This document shows positions 15,678 through 23,597 of a stretch of DNA of 23,785 nt, piece after piece. Source of the DNA: an uncultured Oscillospiraceae bacterium (lineage in GTDB: Bacteria > Bacillota > Clostridia > Oscillospirales > Oscillospiraceae); the NCBI GenBank assembly GCA_934597535.1, contig CAKTRT010000018.1:1-23785 (forward strand). The letters run 5' to 3'. Below the pieces are notes generated by a model. The model worked only from the letters and a program-made list of their open reading frames with translations. It was not told the origin of the DNA and did no database searches. The stretch's first letter is position 1. Every line of letters starts with the position of its first letter. A program made the position numbers and the translations under genes.

Positions 15678-15998
15678 TTAAGCAAAGTGCAGCACGGCGT
15701 TCACCGCGCCGCTGTACTCCTGCCAGGCTTTTTCCTCTTCCGTGAGCGCGGCACGGCCGGCGCGCGTCAGGTGATAATATTTGCGCATCCGGCCGGTGGG
15801 CGCTGCCTTTTCATAGGCTTCCACATACCCCTCGCGCTCCATCCCGTGCAGCACGGGGTAGAGCGTGCCCTCCTTCATCTCGAAGACGTTGCTTGAGCGG
15901 CGCGCCAGCTCCAAAATGATCTGGTAGCCGTACATGTCCTCACTTGAGAGGAGCTTGAGCAGCAGAAGCTGCGTGTGGTCGATGCTCTTTTTCTTCAT
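15678..15998 (-). CDS. PadR family transcriptional regulator
   Basis: The protein has 106 residues, a minimal PadR (subfamily 2 length). The winged helix shows LLLLKLLSSEDMYGYQIILEL, KEGTLYPVLHGMEREGYVEAY and RKYYHLTRAGRAAL, all typical. A short C-terminal helix should mediate dimerisation. GGAGGTG precedes the ATG at 15998. It heads a three-gene operon with two membrane proteins. Its promoter carries repeats overlapping the -10 and the start of transcription, so it probably represses its own operon. The inducing signal is unknown. Confidence 0.93.
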   Translation of the reverse strand: MKKKSIDHTQLLLLKLLSSEDMYGYQIILELARRSSNVFEMKEGTLYPVLHGMEREGYVEAYEKAAPTGRMRKYYHLTRAGRAALTEEEKAWQEYSGAVNAVLHFA

Positions 15999-16013
15999 GT
16001 TGCACCTCCGTCA

Positions 16014-16065
16014 ATACATAGAGTATCTATGCTTTCAGTATACATAGAGTTTCGAGGTATGTCAA
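16014..16065 (-). promoter_or_regulatory. padR promoter with overlapping operator repeats
   Basis: On the - strand a perfect TTGACA -35 (16065-16060) is spaced 17 bp from a TATACT -10 (16042-16037). The + strand motif ATACATAGAGT occurs twice (16014-16024 and 16040-16050), 26 bp apart. The first copy runs into a perfect palindrome CATAGA-GTA-TCTATG (16017-16031). One copy lies between the -35 and -10, partly overlapping the -10, and the other covers the transcription start. This is the expected layout for PadR autorepression. Confidence 0.75.
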
Positions 16066-16122
16066 GCCAAAAATACCTGTGAATTTTTGTTCATTTTCTT
16101 AACAGACCCTAAACTTTACTTC

Positions 16123-16150
16123 TTGTCCTTTCGCGACATACAATTATAAT
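16123..16150 (+). promoter_or_regulatory. Promoter of the activase-like gene
   Basis: A consensus TATAAT -10 (16145-16150) is preceded by TTGTCC (16123-16128) with a 16-bp spacer. Transcription would start near 16157, giving a leader of about 57 nt before the ATG at 16214. Confidence 0.55.
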
Positions 16151-16213
16151 AATTTGAAAATCCGGCGGGACTCTTTACCGCCAAATCGCATCGACAGGAA
16201 AAGAGAGGTTCCC

Positions 16214-19200
16214 ATGAAAACGTATCAGGCAGGCATCGACGTAGGCTCCACCACAGTCAAGCTCGTCGTACTGGATGAAAACGGACAAATGGTCTTCGGG
16301 CAGTATCGGCGCCATCTGTCCCACACGCAGCGCGCGCTGTCCGATCTACTCAAACAGGCGCGCGCAGCGCTCGGCGAGTGCGCGCTCTCTCTGCGCGCCA
16401 CGGGCTCCGGCGCGATCAACTTGGCCAAGGCGCTCGGCATCCCGTTCGTGCAGGAGGTCGTCGCCGTGGCGCAGGCGCTCGAGCGCGTCGCGCCGCAGGT
16501 GGATGTCGCCATCGAGCTCGGCGGCGAGGACGCCAAGATCATCTACTTCAAAGGCGGGCTCGAAGAGCGCATGAACGGCGTCTGCGCCGGCGGCACCGGC
16601 TCGTTCATCGACCAGATGGCCGCCCTTTTGCAGACCGACGCCGCGGGTCTCGACCGTGAGGCCGCGCACTATCAGCAGATCTACCCCATCGCCGCGCGCT
16701 GCGGCGTGTTCGCCAAGACGGACATTCAGCCCCTCATCAACGAGGGCGCGACGAAGGCCGACCTTGCCGCCTCGATCTTCCAGGCGGTCGTCAACCAGAC
16801 CATTTCGGGCCTTGCCTGCGGCAAGCCCATCCGCGGCCATGTCGCGTTCTTAGGTGGGCCGCTGCACTTCCTCCCCCAACTCAAGGCCGCGTTTATCCGC
16901 ACGCTGAAGCTGACGGATGAGACGACCATCGACCCCGAAAATTCCCACCTCTTCGCCGCCACCGGCGCGGCCATCGACGAAACGCCCGCCGAGGCACAGC
17001 CGCTTAGCATGCTTATCAGGCGGCTCGACAGCGGCGTGCAGATGGATTTTGAATTAAAGCGCCTGCCGGCGCTCTTTGAAGACGAAGCCGACCTCGAGGC
17101 CTTCCGCACCCGTCACCATACGGCGGTCGTGCCGCGCGGCGATCTTGCAACGTATAATGGCGACTGCTTTCTCGGCTTCGACGCGGGCTCGACGACGACA
17201 AAGCTCGCGTTAGTTGGCGAAAAGGGCGAGCTTTTGTACTCGTTCTACGCCAACAATCAGGGCAATCCCATCCAGACCGCCATGCAGGCGGTACATACGC
17301 TGCGCGAGCATCTTCCCGCAGGCGCGCATATCGCGCGCTCCTGCTCCACGGGCTACGGCGAAACGCTGCTCAAGTCCGCGTTCTCGCTCGACGAGGGTGA
17401 GGTCGAGACCATCGCCCATTGCACCGCCGCGTCGTTTTTCGACCCAAAGGTCGACTGCGTGCTCGACATCGGCGGTCAGGATATGAAGTGCATCAAGCTC
17501 AAGGACGGCGCGGTGGACACGGTGCTCCTGAACGAGGCCTGCTCGTCCGGCTGCGGCTCGTTCCTCGAGAATTTTGCCAATTCCCTCGGTATGACGGCGC
17601 AGGAATTTGCGCACGAGGCGCTCTTCGCCAAGGCTCCCGTGGATCTCGGCACGCGCTGCACGGTGTTTATGAATTCCAATGTCAAGCAGGCGCAGAAGGA
17701 GGGCGCCAGCGTCTCCGATATCTCCGCCGGTCTTGCCTACTCTGTCATCAAAAACGCGCTCTACAAGGTCATCAAGCTCTCCGACGCGAGCGAGCTTGGC
17801 TCGCACGTCGTCGTGCAGGGCGGCACGTTCTTCAACGAGGCCGTGCTGCGCGCGTTCGAGCGCATCTCCGGCGCGCAGGTGACCTGTCCCGATATTGCGG
17901 GCATCATGGGCGCGTTTGGCGCGGCGCTGCTTGCGCGCGACCGCTGCCACGGTCAGCAGAGCACGATGCTCCCGCTCGAAGAGATCGAGCAGCTCACGTA
18001 CAAGACCTCTGCCGCGCGCTGCCAGGGCTGTCAGAACCACTGCATGCTCACGGTCAGCATCTTCCCCGGCGGCCGCCGCCATGTGAGCGGCAACCGCTGT
18101 GAAAAGGCCCTGCGCGGCGAAAGCGCCGCCAAGCCCGGCGAAAACATCTTCGCCTACAAGCGCGAGCGCATGTTCGCCTATCCCCCGCTCGAGCCTGAAA
18201 ACGCGCCGCGCGGCGAGATCGGCATCCCGCGCGTGCTGAACATGTACGAAAACTATCCGTTCTGGGCGACGTTCTTCCGCAGCCTCGGCTTCCGCGCCAT
18301 CCTCTCCCCGTTCTCCACGCGCGCGATCTACGAGCTGGGCATGGAGAGCATCCCGTCGGAATCCGAGTGCTATCCTGCCAAGCTCGCCCACGGCCACGCC
18401 CAGTGGCTCATCGACCACGGCGTCAAGACCATCTTCCACCCCTGCGTGTTCTACGAGCATCAGGAGGTGCCGGGCGCGCAGAACCACTACAACTGCCCGA
18501 TCGTCGTCTCGTATCCCGAGAACATCAAGAACAACGTTGAGGCGGTGACCGACGGCTCCGTGCAGTACCTGCGTCCCTTTCTCGCCTTCACGAACGAGAA
18601 GGTCGCAGCTGACCGGCTCGCGCGCTTCTGCAAAGGCGCGTGGGGCATCCCCGAAAAGGAGGCGCGCCGCGCCGTACACCTCGCCTGGGAGGAACAGCAG
18701 AGCGCCAAGGCCGATGTACGCGCCGCGGGCGCGAAGGCGCTCGCCGACATGGAGAAAGCCGGCGGCAGCGGCATTGTCCTCGTCGGGCGCCCTTACCACG
18801 TTGACCCCGAGATCAACCACGGCATCCCCGAGCTGATCGCAGCCTACGGCCTGACGGTGCTGACCGAGGACTGCCTGCCCATCGACTTTACGCCCAAGCG
18901 CCCCGTGCGCGTGAACGACCAGTGGGTCTACCACTCCCGCCTTTACACCGCGGCGGAATTCGTCTGCGGGCGCGACGATCTGGAGCTGATCCAGCTCAAC
19001 TCGTTCGGCTGCGGGCTGGACGCCGTCACGACCGACGAGGTCTGCGAGCTTCTGGAGCAGGGCGGCAAGCTCTACACCTGCCTTAAGATCGACGAGGTCA
19101 ACAACCTTGGCGCGGTGCGCATCCGCATCCGCTCGCTGCTTGCCGCCGTCGCCATGCGGCGCGAGCGCGGGATCCGCTCCGCCCCGCTCACGCATCCCTA

Positions 19201-20503
19201 CGAGCGCACGTACTACACAAAGGAGATGCAGCGCGAGCGCTACACGATCCTTGCCCCCCAGATGAGCCCCATCCACTTTGACATCATCGAACCGATCTTC
19301 CGCCATTACGGCTACAACTTTGAGGTGCTGCAAAACGATGATCGCAACGCCATTGATACAGGGCTGAAATACGTCAACAACGACGCCTGCTTCCCCTCCA
19401 TCACCGTTGTCGGCCAGTTCATGGAGGCGGTGACCTCCGGCCGGTACGACACCGACCGTCTCGCCCTCATCATGTCGCAGACCGGCGGATGCTGCCGTGC
19501 GAGCAACTACATCGCCTTCATCCGCCGCGCGCTCAAAAAAGCAGGGCTTGCGCACATTCCTGTCATTTCCTTCAATGCCAACGGCATGGAGACAAACGAG
19601 GGCTTCCGTCTCAAGCCCGCCATGGTCGCAGCAGGCTTTCGGGGCATGGTGCTTGGCGATGTGCTGATGCGCTGTCTCTACCGCGTGCGCCCGTACGAGA
19701 TCGAAAAGGGCAGCGCGAACGCGCTGCACCGAAAGTGGCGTGATATCTGCGTCGAATCGCTGACGAGCGCGCATCCCAAGTACAGCTACGCCCAGCTCTG
19801 CCGCGGCATTGTTGCGGACTTCGACGCGCTGCCCATAGACGAAACGCTCCAAAAGCCGCGCGTCGGCGTCGTCGGCGAGATCTTAGTCAAGTACATGCCG
19901 CTGGCCAACAACCATGTTGTCGAGCTGCTGGAGCGCGAGGGCGCGGAAGCGGTCGTCCCCGACCTGCTGGACTTCTTTTCCGCAACCATTTACGAGCAGG
20001 ACTACAAGCATACGCACCTTGGCCAAAGCTGGAAATGCTCGGCCAGCGCCAGGCTTGGCGTACCGCTGCTTGAACGCATCCGCAGACCGGCAAGCGAAGC
20101 GCTGAAGGCCAGCCGCCGTTTCGATACTCCCGCCTCGATCTCCCACGTTGCCGAGCTTGCCAAGCCCTTCCTCTCGATCGGCAACCAGTACGGCGAGGGC
20201 TGGTTCCTCGCCGGCGAGATGGTCGAGCTGATCACCACCGGCACGCCGAACATCGTGTGCATCCAGCCGTTCGCGTGCCTGCCGAACCACGTGGTCGGCA
20301 AGGGCGTTATCAAAGCGCTGCGCGCGGCCTATCCCGCAGCCAACATTGTCGCCGTGGACTACGACCCCGGCGCGAGCGAGGTCAACCAGCTCAACCGCAT
20401 CAAGCTGATGCTGACGGCGGCGCAGCGCGCGCTGCGCGCCGATGCCCCACCGCCGTTTGATGCTGCTGACGCGCCGCAGCCCGGTGCATTTGCCGCCGTT
20501 TGA
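16214..20503 (+). CDS. 2-hydroxyacyl-CoA dehydratase activase-like fusion protein
   Basis: The protein has 1429 residues. Two BadF/BadG/BcrA/BcrD ATPase (ASKHA fold) domains come first, at about 5-255 (GIDVGSTTVKLVVLD, ELGGEDAKII) and 316-575 (GFDAGSTTTKLAL, DIGGQDMKCI). Cysteines at 124/163 and 443/482 match the positions that hold the bridging [4Fe-4S] cluster in HgdC-type activases. A Cys motif follows (C603, C606, C610, C629), then a DUF2229-like region and a C-terminal half resembling the dehydratase D-subunit. Activases use ATP to inject an electron into radical dehydratases. The role of these giant fusions is not established. The start at 16214 has AGAGAGG upstream and matches the domain start. 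No dehydratase or CoA-transferase genes lie nearby. Confidence 0.88.
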   Translation: MKTYQAGIDVGSTTVKLVVLDENGQMVFGQYRRHLSHTQRALSDLLKQARAALGECALSLRATGSGAINLAKALGIPFVQEVVAVAQALERVAPQVDVAIELGGEDAKIIYFKGGLEERMNGVCAGGTGSFIDQMAALLQTDAAGLDREAAHYQQIYPIAARCGVFAKTDIQPLINEGATKADLAASIFQAVVNQTISGLACGKPIRGHVAFLGGPLHFLPQLKAAFIRTLKLTDETTIDPENSHLFAATGAAIDETPAEAQPLSMLIRRLDSGVQMDFELKRLPALFEDEADLEAFRTRHHTAVVPRGDLATYNGDCFLGFDAGSTTTKLALVGEKGELLYSFYANNQGNPIQTAMQAVHTLREHLPAGAHIARSCSTGYGETLLKSAFSLDEGEVETIAHCTAASFFDPKVDCVLDIGGQDMKCIKLKDGAVDTVLLNEACSSGCGSFLENFANSLGMTAQEFAHEALFAKAPVDLGTRCTVFMNSNVKQAQKEGASVSDISAGLAYSVIKNALYKVIKLSDASELGSHVVVQGGTFFNEAVLRAFERISGAQVTCPDIAGIMGAFGAALLARDRCHGQQSTMLPLEEIEQLTYKTSAARCQGCQNHCMLTVSIFPGGRRHVSGNRCEKALRGESAAKPGENIFAYKRERMFAYPPLEPENAPRGEIGIPRVLNMYENYPFWATFFRSLGFRAILSPFSTRAIYELGMESIPSESECYPAKLAHGHAQWLIDHGVKTIFHPCVFYEHQEVPGAQNHYNCPIVVSYPENIKNNVEAVTDGSVQYLRPFLAFTNEKVAADRLARFCKGAWGIPEKEARRAVHLAWEEQQSAKADVRAAGAKALADMEKAGGSGIVLVGRPYHVDPEINHGIPELIAAYGLTVLTEDCLPIDFTPKRPVRVNDQWVYHSRLYTAAEFVCGRDDLELIQLNSFGCGLDAVTTDEVCELLEQGGKLYTCLKIDEVNNLGAVRIRIRSLLAAVAMRRERGIRSAPLTHPYERTYYTKEMQRERYTILAPQMSPIHFDIIEPIFRHYGYNFEVLQNDDRNAIDTGLKYVNNDACFPSITVVGQFMEAVTSGRYDTDRLALIMSQTGGCCRASNYIAFIRRALKKAGLAHIPVISFNANGMETNEGFRLKPAMVAAGFRGMVLGDVLMRCLYRVRPYEIEKGSANALHRKWRDICVESLTSAHPKYSYAQLCRGIVADFDALPIDETLQKPRVGVVGEILVKYMPLANNHVVELLEREGAEAVVPDLLDFFSATIYEQDYKHTHLGQSWKCSASARLGVPLLERIRRPASEALKASRRFDTPASISHVAELAKPFLSIGNQYGEGWFLAGEMVELITTGTPNIVCIQPFACLPNHVVGKGVIKALRAAYPAANIVAVDYDPGASEVNQLNRIKLMLTAAQRALRADAPPPFDAADAPQPGAFAAV

Positions 20504-20587
20504 ACGGCGAAGCGCTGCACCGCCCCTCCTCTTTGCGGCTTTTTCCGTCTTTCGGCGCGCCAGAGCGTGCAAAATCAAAAAATTGTC

Positions 20588-20616
20588 TTGCTTTTCGCGC
20601 CCCGGTATGGTATCAT
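20588..20616 (+). promoter_or_regulatory. secG promoter
   Basis: TTGCTT (20588-20593) and TATCAT (20611-20616) are spaced 17 bp. They lie about 56 bp upstream of the secG start, in the 169-bp gap after the activase-like gene. I see no clear terminator for that gene in the gap, so readthrough into secG is possible. Confidence 0.55.
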
Positions 20617-20672
20617 TAATACCTGTGAATATCGCGTGAACGCTCACGTTCAACAACTTGGAGGTTATCAAC

Positions 20673-20900
20673 ATGACTTTATTCATCACCATTCTTCAGC
20701 TTCTCTGCGGCCTGTTTGTCGTTGCCATCGTCCTTTTCCAGAGCGGCAAGTCCGCCGGCTTAAGCGGCGCCATCGGCGGCGTGGCCGATTCTTTCATGGC
20801 CAAGAACAAGGCTAAGAGCATGGATGCCAAGCTGGCTCGCGCGACCAAGTGGGTCGGCACCGCGTTCATCGTCCTGACGCTCGTGCTGAATATGCTGTAA
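20673..20900 (+). CDS. secG: Preprotein translocase subunit SecG
   Basis: The protein has 75 residues, the normal SecG length, with two transmembrane helices (about 3-22 and 53-73). The conserved central loop reads LFQSGKSAGLSGAIGG. It binds SecYE in the membrane and assists SecA-driven export. GGAGG lies 8 nt before the ATG at 20673. An upstream in-frame ATG at 20658 lies before this ribosome site and is rejected. It has its own promoter and a strong terminator. No rnr or smpB gene follows, unlike in many Firmicutes. Confidence 0.93.
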   Translation: MTLFITILQLLCGLFVVAIVLFQSGKSAGLSGAIGGVADSFMAKNKAKSMDAKLARATKWVGTAFIVLTLVLNML

Positions 20901-20920
20901 GGGTCAACCAATCGATCGTG

Positions 20921-20967
20921 AAAAGGAAGAGCGAAAGCTGCGCTTTCGCTCTTCCTTTTGTTTTTTG
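20921..20967 (+). terminator. secG terminator
   Basis: A perfect 18-bp stem (20921-20938 with 20942-20959) with a TGC loop is followed by GTTTTTT. It lies 20 bp past the secG stop. The 170 bp between it and the next terminator hold no convincing gene. Confidence 0.9.
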
Positions 20968-21129
20968 AAAACATCGCTGCAACGCGCAGTGATCCTTTCC
21001 ACCGACAAAAACATGTGATAAGATGCGATAACCCGAGCAACCGCTTTACGGACGCCCATCAAACGAAGAGGATGGGTGGTTTTGTGCTCACAGCGCCGCG
21101 TGCACGGACGGCACTGTGCCTGCCGCGCA

Positions 21130-21164
21130 AAAAAAGAAAGGACCGGTCATACGACCGGCCCTTT
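21130..21164 (-). terminator. Terminator of the serC-serA operon
   Basis: The hairpin 21137-21148 with 21153-21164 has one A/C mismatch and an ATAC loop. On the - strand it is followed by CTTTTTTT. It starts 11 bp past the stop of the dehydrogenase gene. Confidence 0.8.
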
Positions 21165-21175
21165 TTGCAGAGAGA

Positions 21176-22081
21176 TTACAGCTTGGAGATGATGTCAACG
21201 ATCTCTGCGCCAATGCGCTTCTGCGCCTCGACGGTGGCGGCGCCGATGTGCGGCGTGCAGGAGACCATGGGGTGAGAATAGAGCGCCTTGTTGGTGGCAG
21301 GCTCGTCGGCGTAGACGTCCAGACCGGCGGCGCGGACCTTGCCGCTCTCCAGACCGGCGAGCAGCGCGGCCTCGTCCACGTTGGTGCCGCGGGAGGTATT
21401 GATGATGACGACGCCGTCCTTCATCTTGGCAATGCGCTCGGCATTGATGAGCGCGCCGCCGTCAACAGCGGGCGCGTGGACGGAGATAAAGTCGGACTTG
21501 GCCAGCAGCTCGTCCATCTCAACATAGGGGATACCCAGCTGCTCTTCGATGCCGGGGATGTGGAAGATATCAAAGGCGATGACGTTCATGCCGATGGCCT
21601 TGGCCATCACGCCGAGCTTCTGGCCGATGCGGCCGAAGCCGACGACGCCGAGCGTCTTGCCGCACAGCTCGATGCCCTTGCCGTAGGCCTTCTTTTCCCA
21701 CTGGCCGTTGCGCATGGTGTAGCCCGCGTGGGAAATGTAGCGCGCGCAGGAGAACATGTGCGCCATGGCAAGCTCCGCCACGGACTCGGAGGAGGCGCGC
21801 GGGGTGTTCTTCACGTCGATGCCGGCAGCCTTGGCATAGTCCACGTCGATATTGTCAACGCCCACGCCGCCGCGGATGATGAGCTTGAGACTGCTGCCCT
21901 TGGCCTCGTCGATCTGTGCGGCGCGGACCTTGGTCTTGGAGCGGACGACAACAACGTCGAAATCGCGCAGTGCCTTGCCCAGCTCAGCAGGCTCATAGAA
22001 CTGCTCTACAACTTCATGACCCTGAGCCTTCAGCTCGGCCATAGCGGTCTTATCCATACCGTCGGTAACAAGAATACGCAT
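21176..22081 (-). CDS. serA: D-3-phosphoglycerate dehydrogenase, short form
   Basis: The protein has 301 residues of the D-2-hydroxyacid dehydrogenase family. The NAD-binding loop is GFGRIG (148-153). Catalytic residues are R231 (INTSRG), E260 (DVYADEP) and H278 (TPHIGAAT), and the RGGVGVDNIDVD motif favours phosphoglycerate dehydrogenase. It lacks the C-terminal ACT domain that gives serine feedback in longer SerA proteins, so allosteric control is probably absent. The frame is open to 22114, but AAGGAG upstream selects the ATG at 22081. It lies downstream of serC on the same strand, which fits the first two steps of serine synthesis. Another 2-hydroxyacid substrate cannot be excluded from sequence alone. 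Confidence 0.88.
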   Translation of the reverse strand: MRILVTDGMDKTAMAELKAQGHEVVEQFYEPAELGKALRDFDVVVVRSKTKVRAAQIDEAKGSSLKLIIRGGVGVDNIDVDYAKAAGIDVKNTPRASSESVAELAMAHMFSCARYISHAGYTMRNGQWEKKAYGKGIELCGKTLGVVGFGRIGQKLGVMAKAIGMNVIAFDIFHIPGIEEQLGIPYVEMDELLAKSDFISVHAPAVDGGALINAERIAKMKDGVVIINTSRGTNVDEAALLAGLESGKVRAAGLDVYADEPATNKALYSHPMVSCTPHIGAATVEAQKRIGAEIVDIISKL

Positions 22082-22154
22082 AACGAAATTCTCCTTAAAT
22101 ATTATTGTAATCATTTTTGTGACGGCATGTGCGTCGCAAAAATACGTTGGCCCA

Positions 22155-22233
22155 GCCGCTCTTCAAGCGGCGGCGCCGGTGAACGCTTCACCGGCGGAGG
22201 GGGGATCTAAAAGGGGGATATGATCCCCCTTTT
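22155..22233 (-). promoter_or_regulatory. Three consecutive hairpins between serC and serA
   Basis: Three perfect inverted repeats lie in the 161-bp gap: 22155-22160 with 22166-22171 (6 bp), 22174-22183 with 22187-22196 (10 bp) and 22209-22219 with 22223-22233 (11 bp, AAAAGGGGGAT arm). Only the last has a weak T-tract (TTTT, the end of its own stem) on the - strand. It lies 10 bp past the serC stop and may be a leaky terminator. No other gene is visible in this gap. Confidence 0.55.
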
Positions 22234-22242
22234 AAAAAGCAA

Positions 22243-23334
22243 TTACTTGGCGTGCTCTTCCTCGAACTTCTTCAGGAACGCGACGAGCGCTTCAGCGCCC
22301 TCCTTGGGCATGGCGTTGTAAACGCTGGCGCGCAGACCGCCGACGCTCTTGTGGCCCTTGAGGTTGTCGTAGCCGGCAGCCTTGGTAGCGGCGACGACTT
22401 CGGCGTCGAGCTCGGCGGAATCGGTGACGAACGGAATGTTCATGAGAGAACGGAACTCGGGCTCAACGGTGCCGTGGAACATCTTGGAGGAATCCAGGAA
22501 GTCATAGATGACCTTGGCCTTTTCGATGTTGCGCTTATGCATCTCTTCAAGACCGCCGATGCTCTTGAGGTACTTGAACACCTTGCCGCAGCAGTAGATC
22601 GCCCAGCAGTTCGGGGTGTTGTACATGGAGTCGTTCTTTGCGTGGGTGTCATAGCGCATGTAGATGGGCATCTTGGGATCGAGATCCTCGCGGATGAGGT
22701 CTTCGCGGATGATGGCGATGACCATGCCGGCAGGGCCGACGTTCTTCTGCACGCCCGCATAGATCATGCCGTAGTCACTCACGTTGCAGGGCTGGGAGAG
22801 GAACATGGAGCTCTGGTCGGAAACAAGGATGTGGCCCTTGGTGTTGGGCAGCTTCTGCCAGGTCACACCGTGAATGGTCTCGTTCTCGCAGATGTAGACA
22901 TAGTCGGCATCATCGGGAATGTCGAGATCGGAGCAGTCGGGGATGTAGCTGTAGTTCTTGTCCTTGGAGGAAGCGGCAACGATGACCTCGCCGTACTTCT
23001 TGGCCTCGGCAATGGCCTTCTTGGACCATGCGCCGGTCTCGACGTAGACGGCCTTGCCGTTCTTCATCAGGTTCCAGGGCACAGCCGCGAACTGCAGCGT
23101 AGCGCCGCCCTGAATGAACAGGACCTTGTAGTTGTCGGGAATGCCCATCAGCTCGCGCAGGTCGGCCTCAGCCTCGTCGATGATCTGCTGGAAGACCTTG
23201 GAGCGGTGGCTCATTTCCATGACGCACATGCCGCTGCCGCGGTAGTTCATCATCTCGTCACGGATCTCCTCCAGCACGGGCTCGGGCATCATGGCGGGGC
23301 CGGCGGAGAAATTGTAAGTGCGGTTGTACTTCAT
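22243..23334 (-). CDS. serC: Phosphoserine aminotransferase
   Basis: The protein has 363 residues, a full-length SerC. The N-terminus reads YNFSAGPAMMPEPVLEE. SGMCVMEMSHRSK and QGGATLQFAAVPWNL are family motifs. The PLP-binding lysine is K197 in YAGVQKNVGPAGM, and the C-terminal substrate-binding region contains GHKSVGGLRASVYNA. It converts 3-phosphohydroxypyruvate and glutamate to phosphoserine and 2-oxoglutarate. AGGAGG precedes the ATG at 23334. The product of the downstream serA gene supplies its substrate. No phosphoserine phosphatase gene is in the window. Confidence 0.97.
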   Translation of the reverse strand: MKYNRTYNFSAGPAMMPEPVLEEIRDEMMNYRGSGMCVMEMSHRSKVFQQIIDEAEADLRELMGIPDNYKVLFIQGGATLQFAAVPWNLMKNGKAVYVETGAWSKKAIAEAKKYGEVIVAASSKDKNYSYIPDCSDLDIPDDADYVYICENETIHGVTWQKLPNTKGHILVSDQSSMFLSQPCNVSDYGMIYAGVQKNVGPAGMVIAIIREDLIREDLDPKMPIYMRYDTHAKNDSMYNTPNCWAIYCCGKVFKYLKSIGGLEEMHKRNIEKAKVIYDFLDSSKMFHGTVEPEFRSLMNIPFVTDSAELDAEVVAATKAAGYDNLKGHKSVGGLRASVYNAMPKEGAEALVAFLKKFEEEHAK

Positions 23335-23400
23335 CGTGTGTTCCTCCTGAATGTTATTTTTTGAACAATTCTGACAGAAATCTCATGTTTTGACAAATAC

Positions 23401-23429
23401 AGTATAGTCTATCGGACGCAGATAATCAA
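23401..23429 (-). promoter_or_regulatory. serC promoter
   Basis: On the - strand TTGATT (23429-23424) and TATACT (23406-23401) are spaced 17 bp, with a predicted leader of about 60 nt. The 11-bp palindrome TTCTG-A-CAGAA (23369-23379) lies in the leader and could be an operator. No riboswitch or T-box structure is apparent. Confidence 0.6.
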
Positions 23430-23519
23430 TAGAAAAAAGAGAACGCCTTATTTATTTTCAGGCAAGTCAACAAAAAGTCAGGTTTTCAATGCGAGGGCAA
23501 AAAATCACGACGGCAAAAA

Positions 23520-23585
23520 AATTATTGACAAACGATAATTCTTTTGCTAAGCTGAAGCTGCAAAAATTATTGATAAACGATAATT
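23520..23585 (+). promoter_or_regulatory. Promoter bracketed by twin operator-like repeats
   Basis: Two 21-nt direct repeats (23520-23540 and 23565-23585) differ at one base (C or T at the tenth position) and start 45 bp apart. Each has an imperfect dyad with half-sites TTATTG and CGATAA. Between and over them is a sigma-A promoter: TTGACA (23525-23530, inside repeat 1), 17 bp, TAAGCT (23548-23553). Repeat 2 lies just after the predicted start of transcription and abuts the GGAGG ribosome site. The layout suggests repression by a dimeric regulator that is not in the window. Confidence 0.7.
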
Positions 23586-23597
23586 TGGAGGTGCAAT

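Noticed and set aside
17210..19852. An 880-codon open frame on the - strand inside the activase-like gene
   Set aside because: It is antisense to clearly conserved domains, its translation is low-complexity (rich in Ala, Arg, Asp, Val), and it matches no family. Long antisense frames are expected in GC-rich coding DNA.
16072..20630. A 13-nt exact repeat (AATACCTGTGAAT) at 16072 and 20618, upstream of two + strand genes
   Set aside because: A few 13-nt matches are expected by chance in a window of this size. The two copies sit at different positions relative to their promoters (before the -35 and after the -10).
20968..21129. Possible small gene between the secG and serA terminators
   Set aside because: Frames here run into the serA gene on the opposite strand. 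There is no ribosome site or recognisable product.
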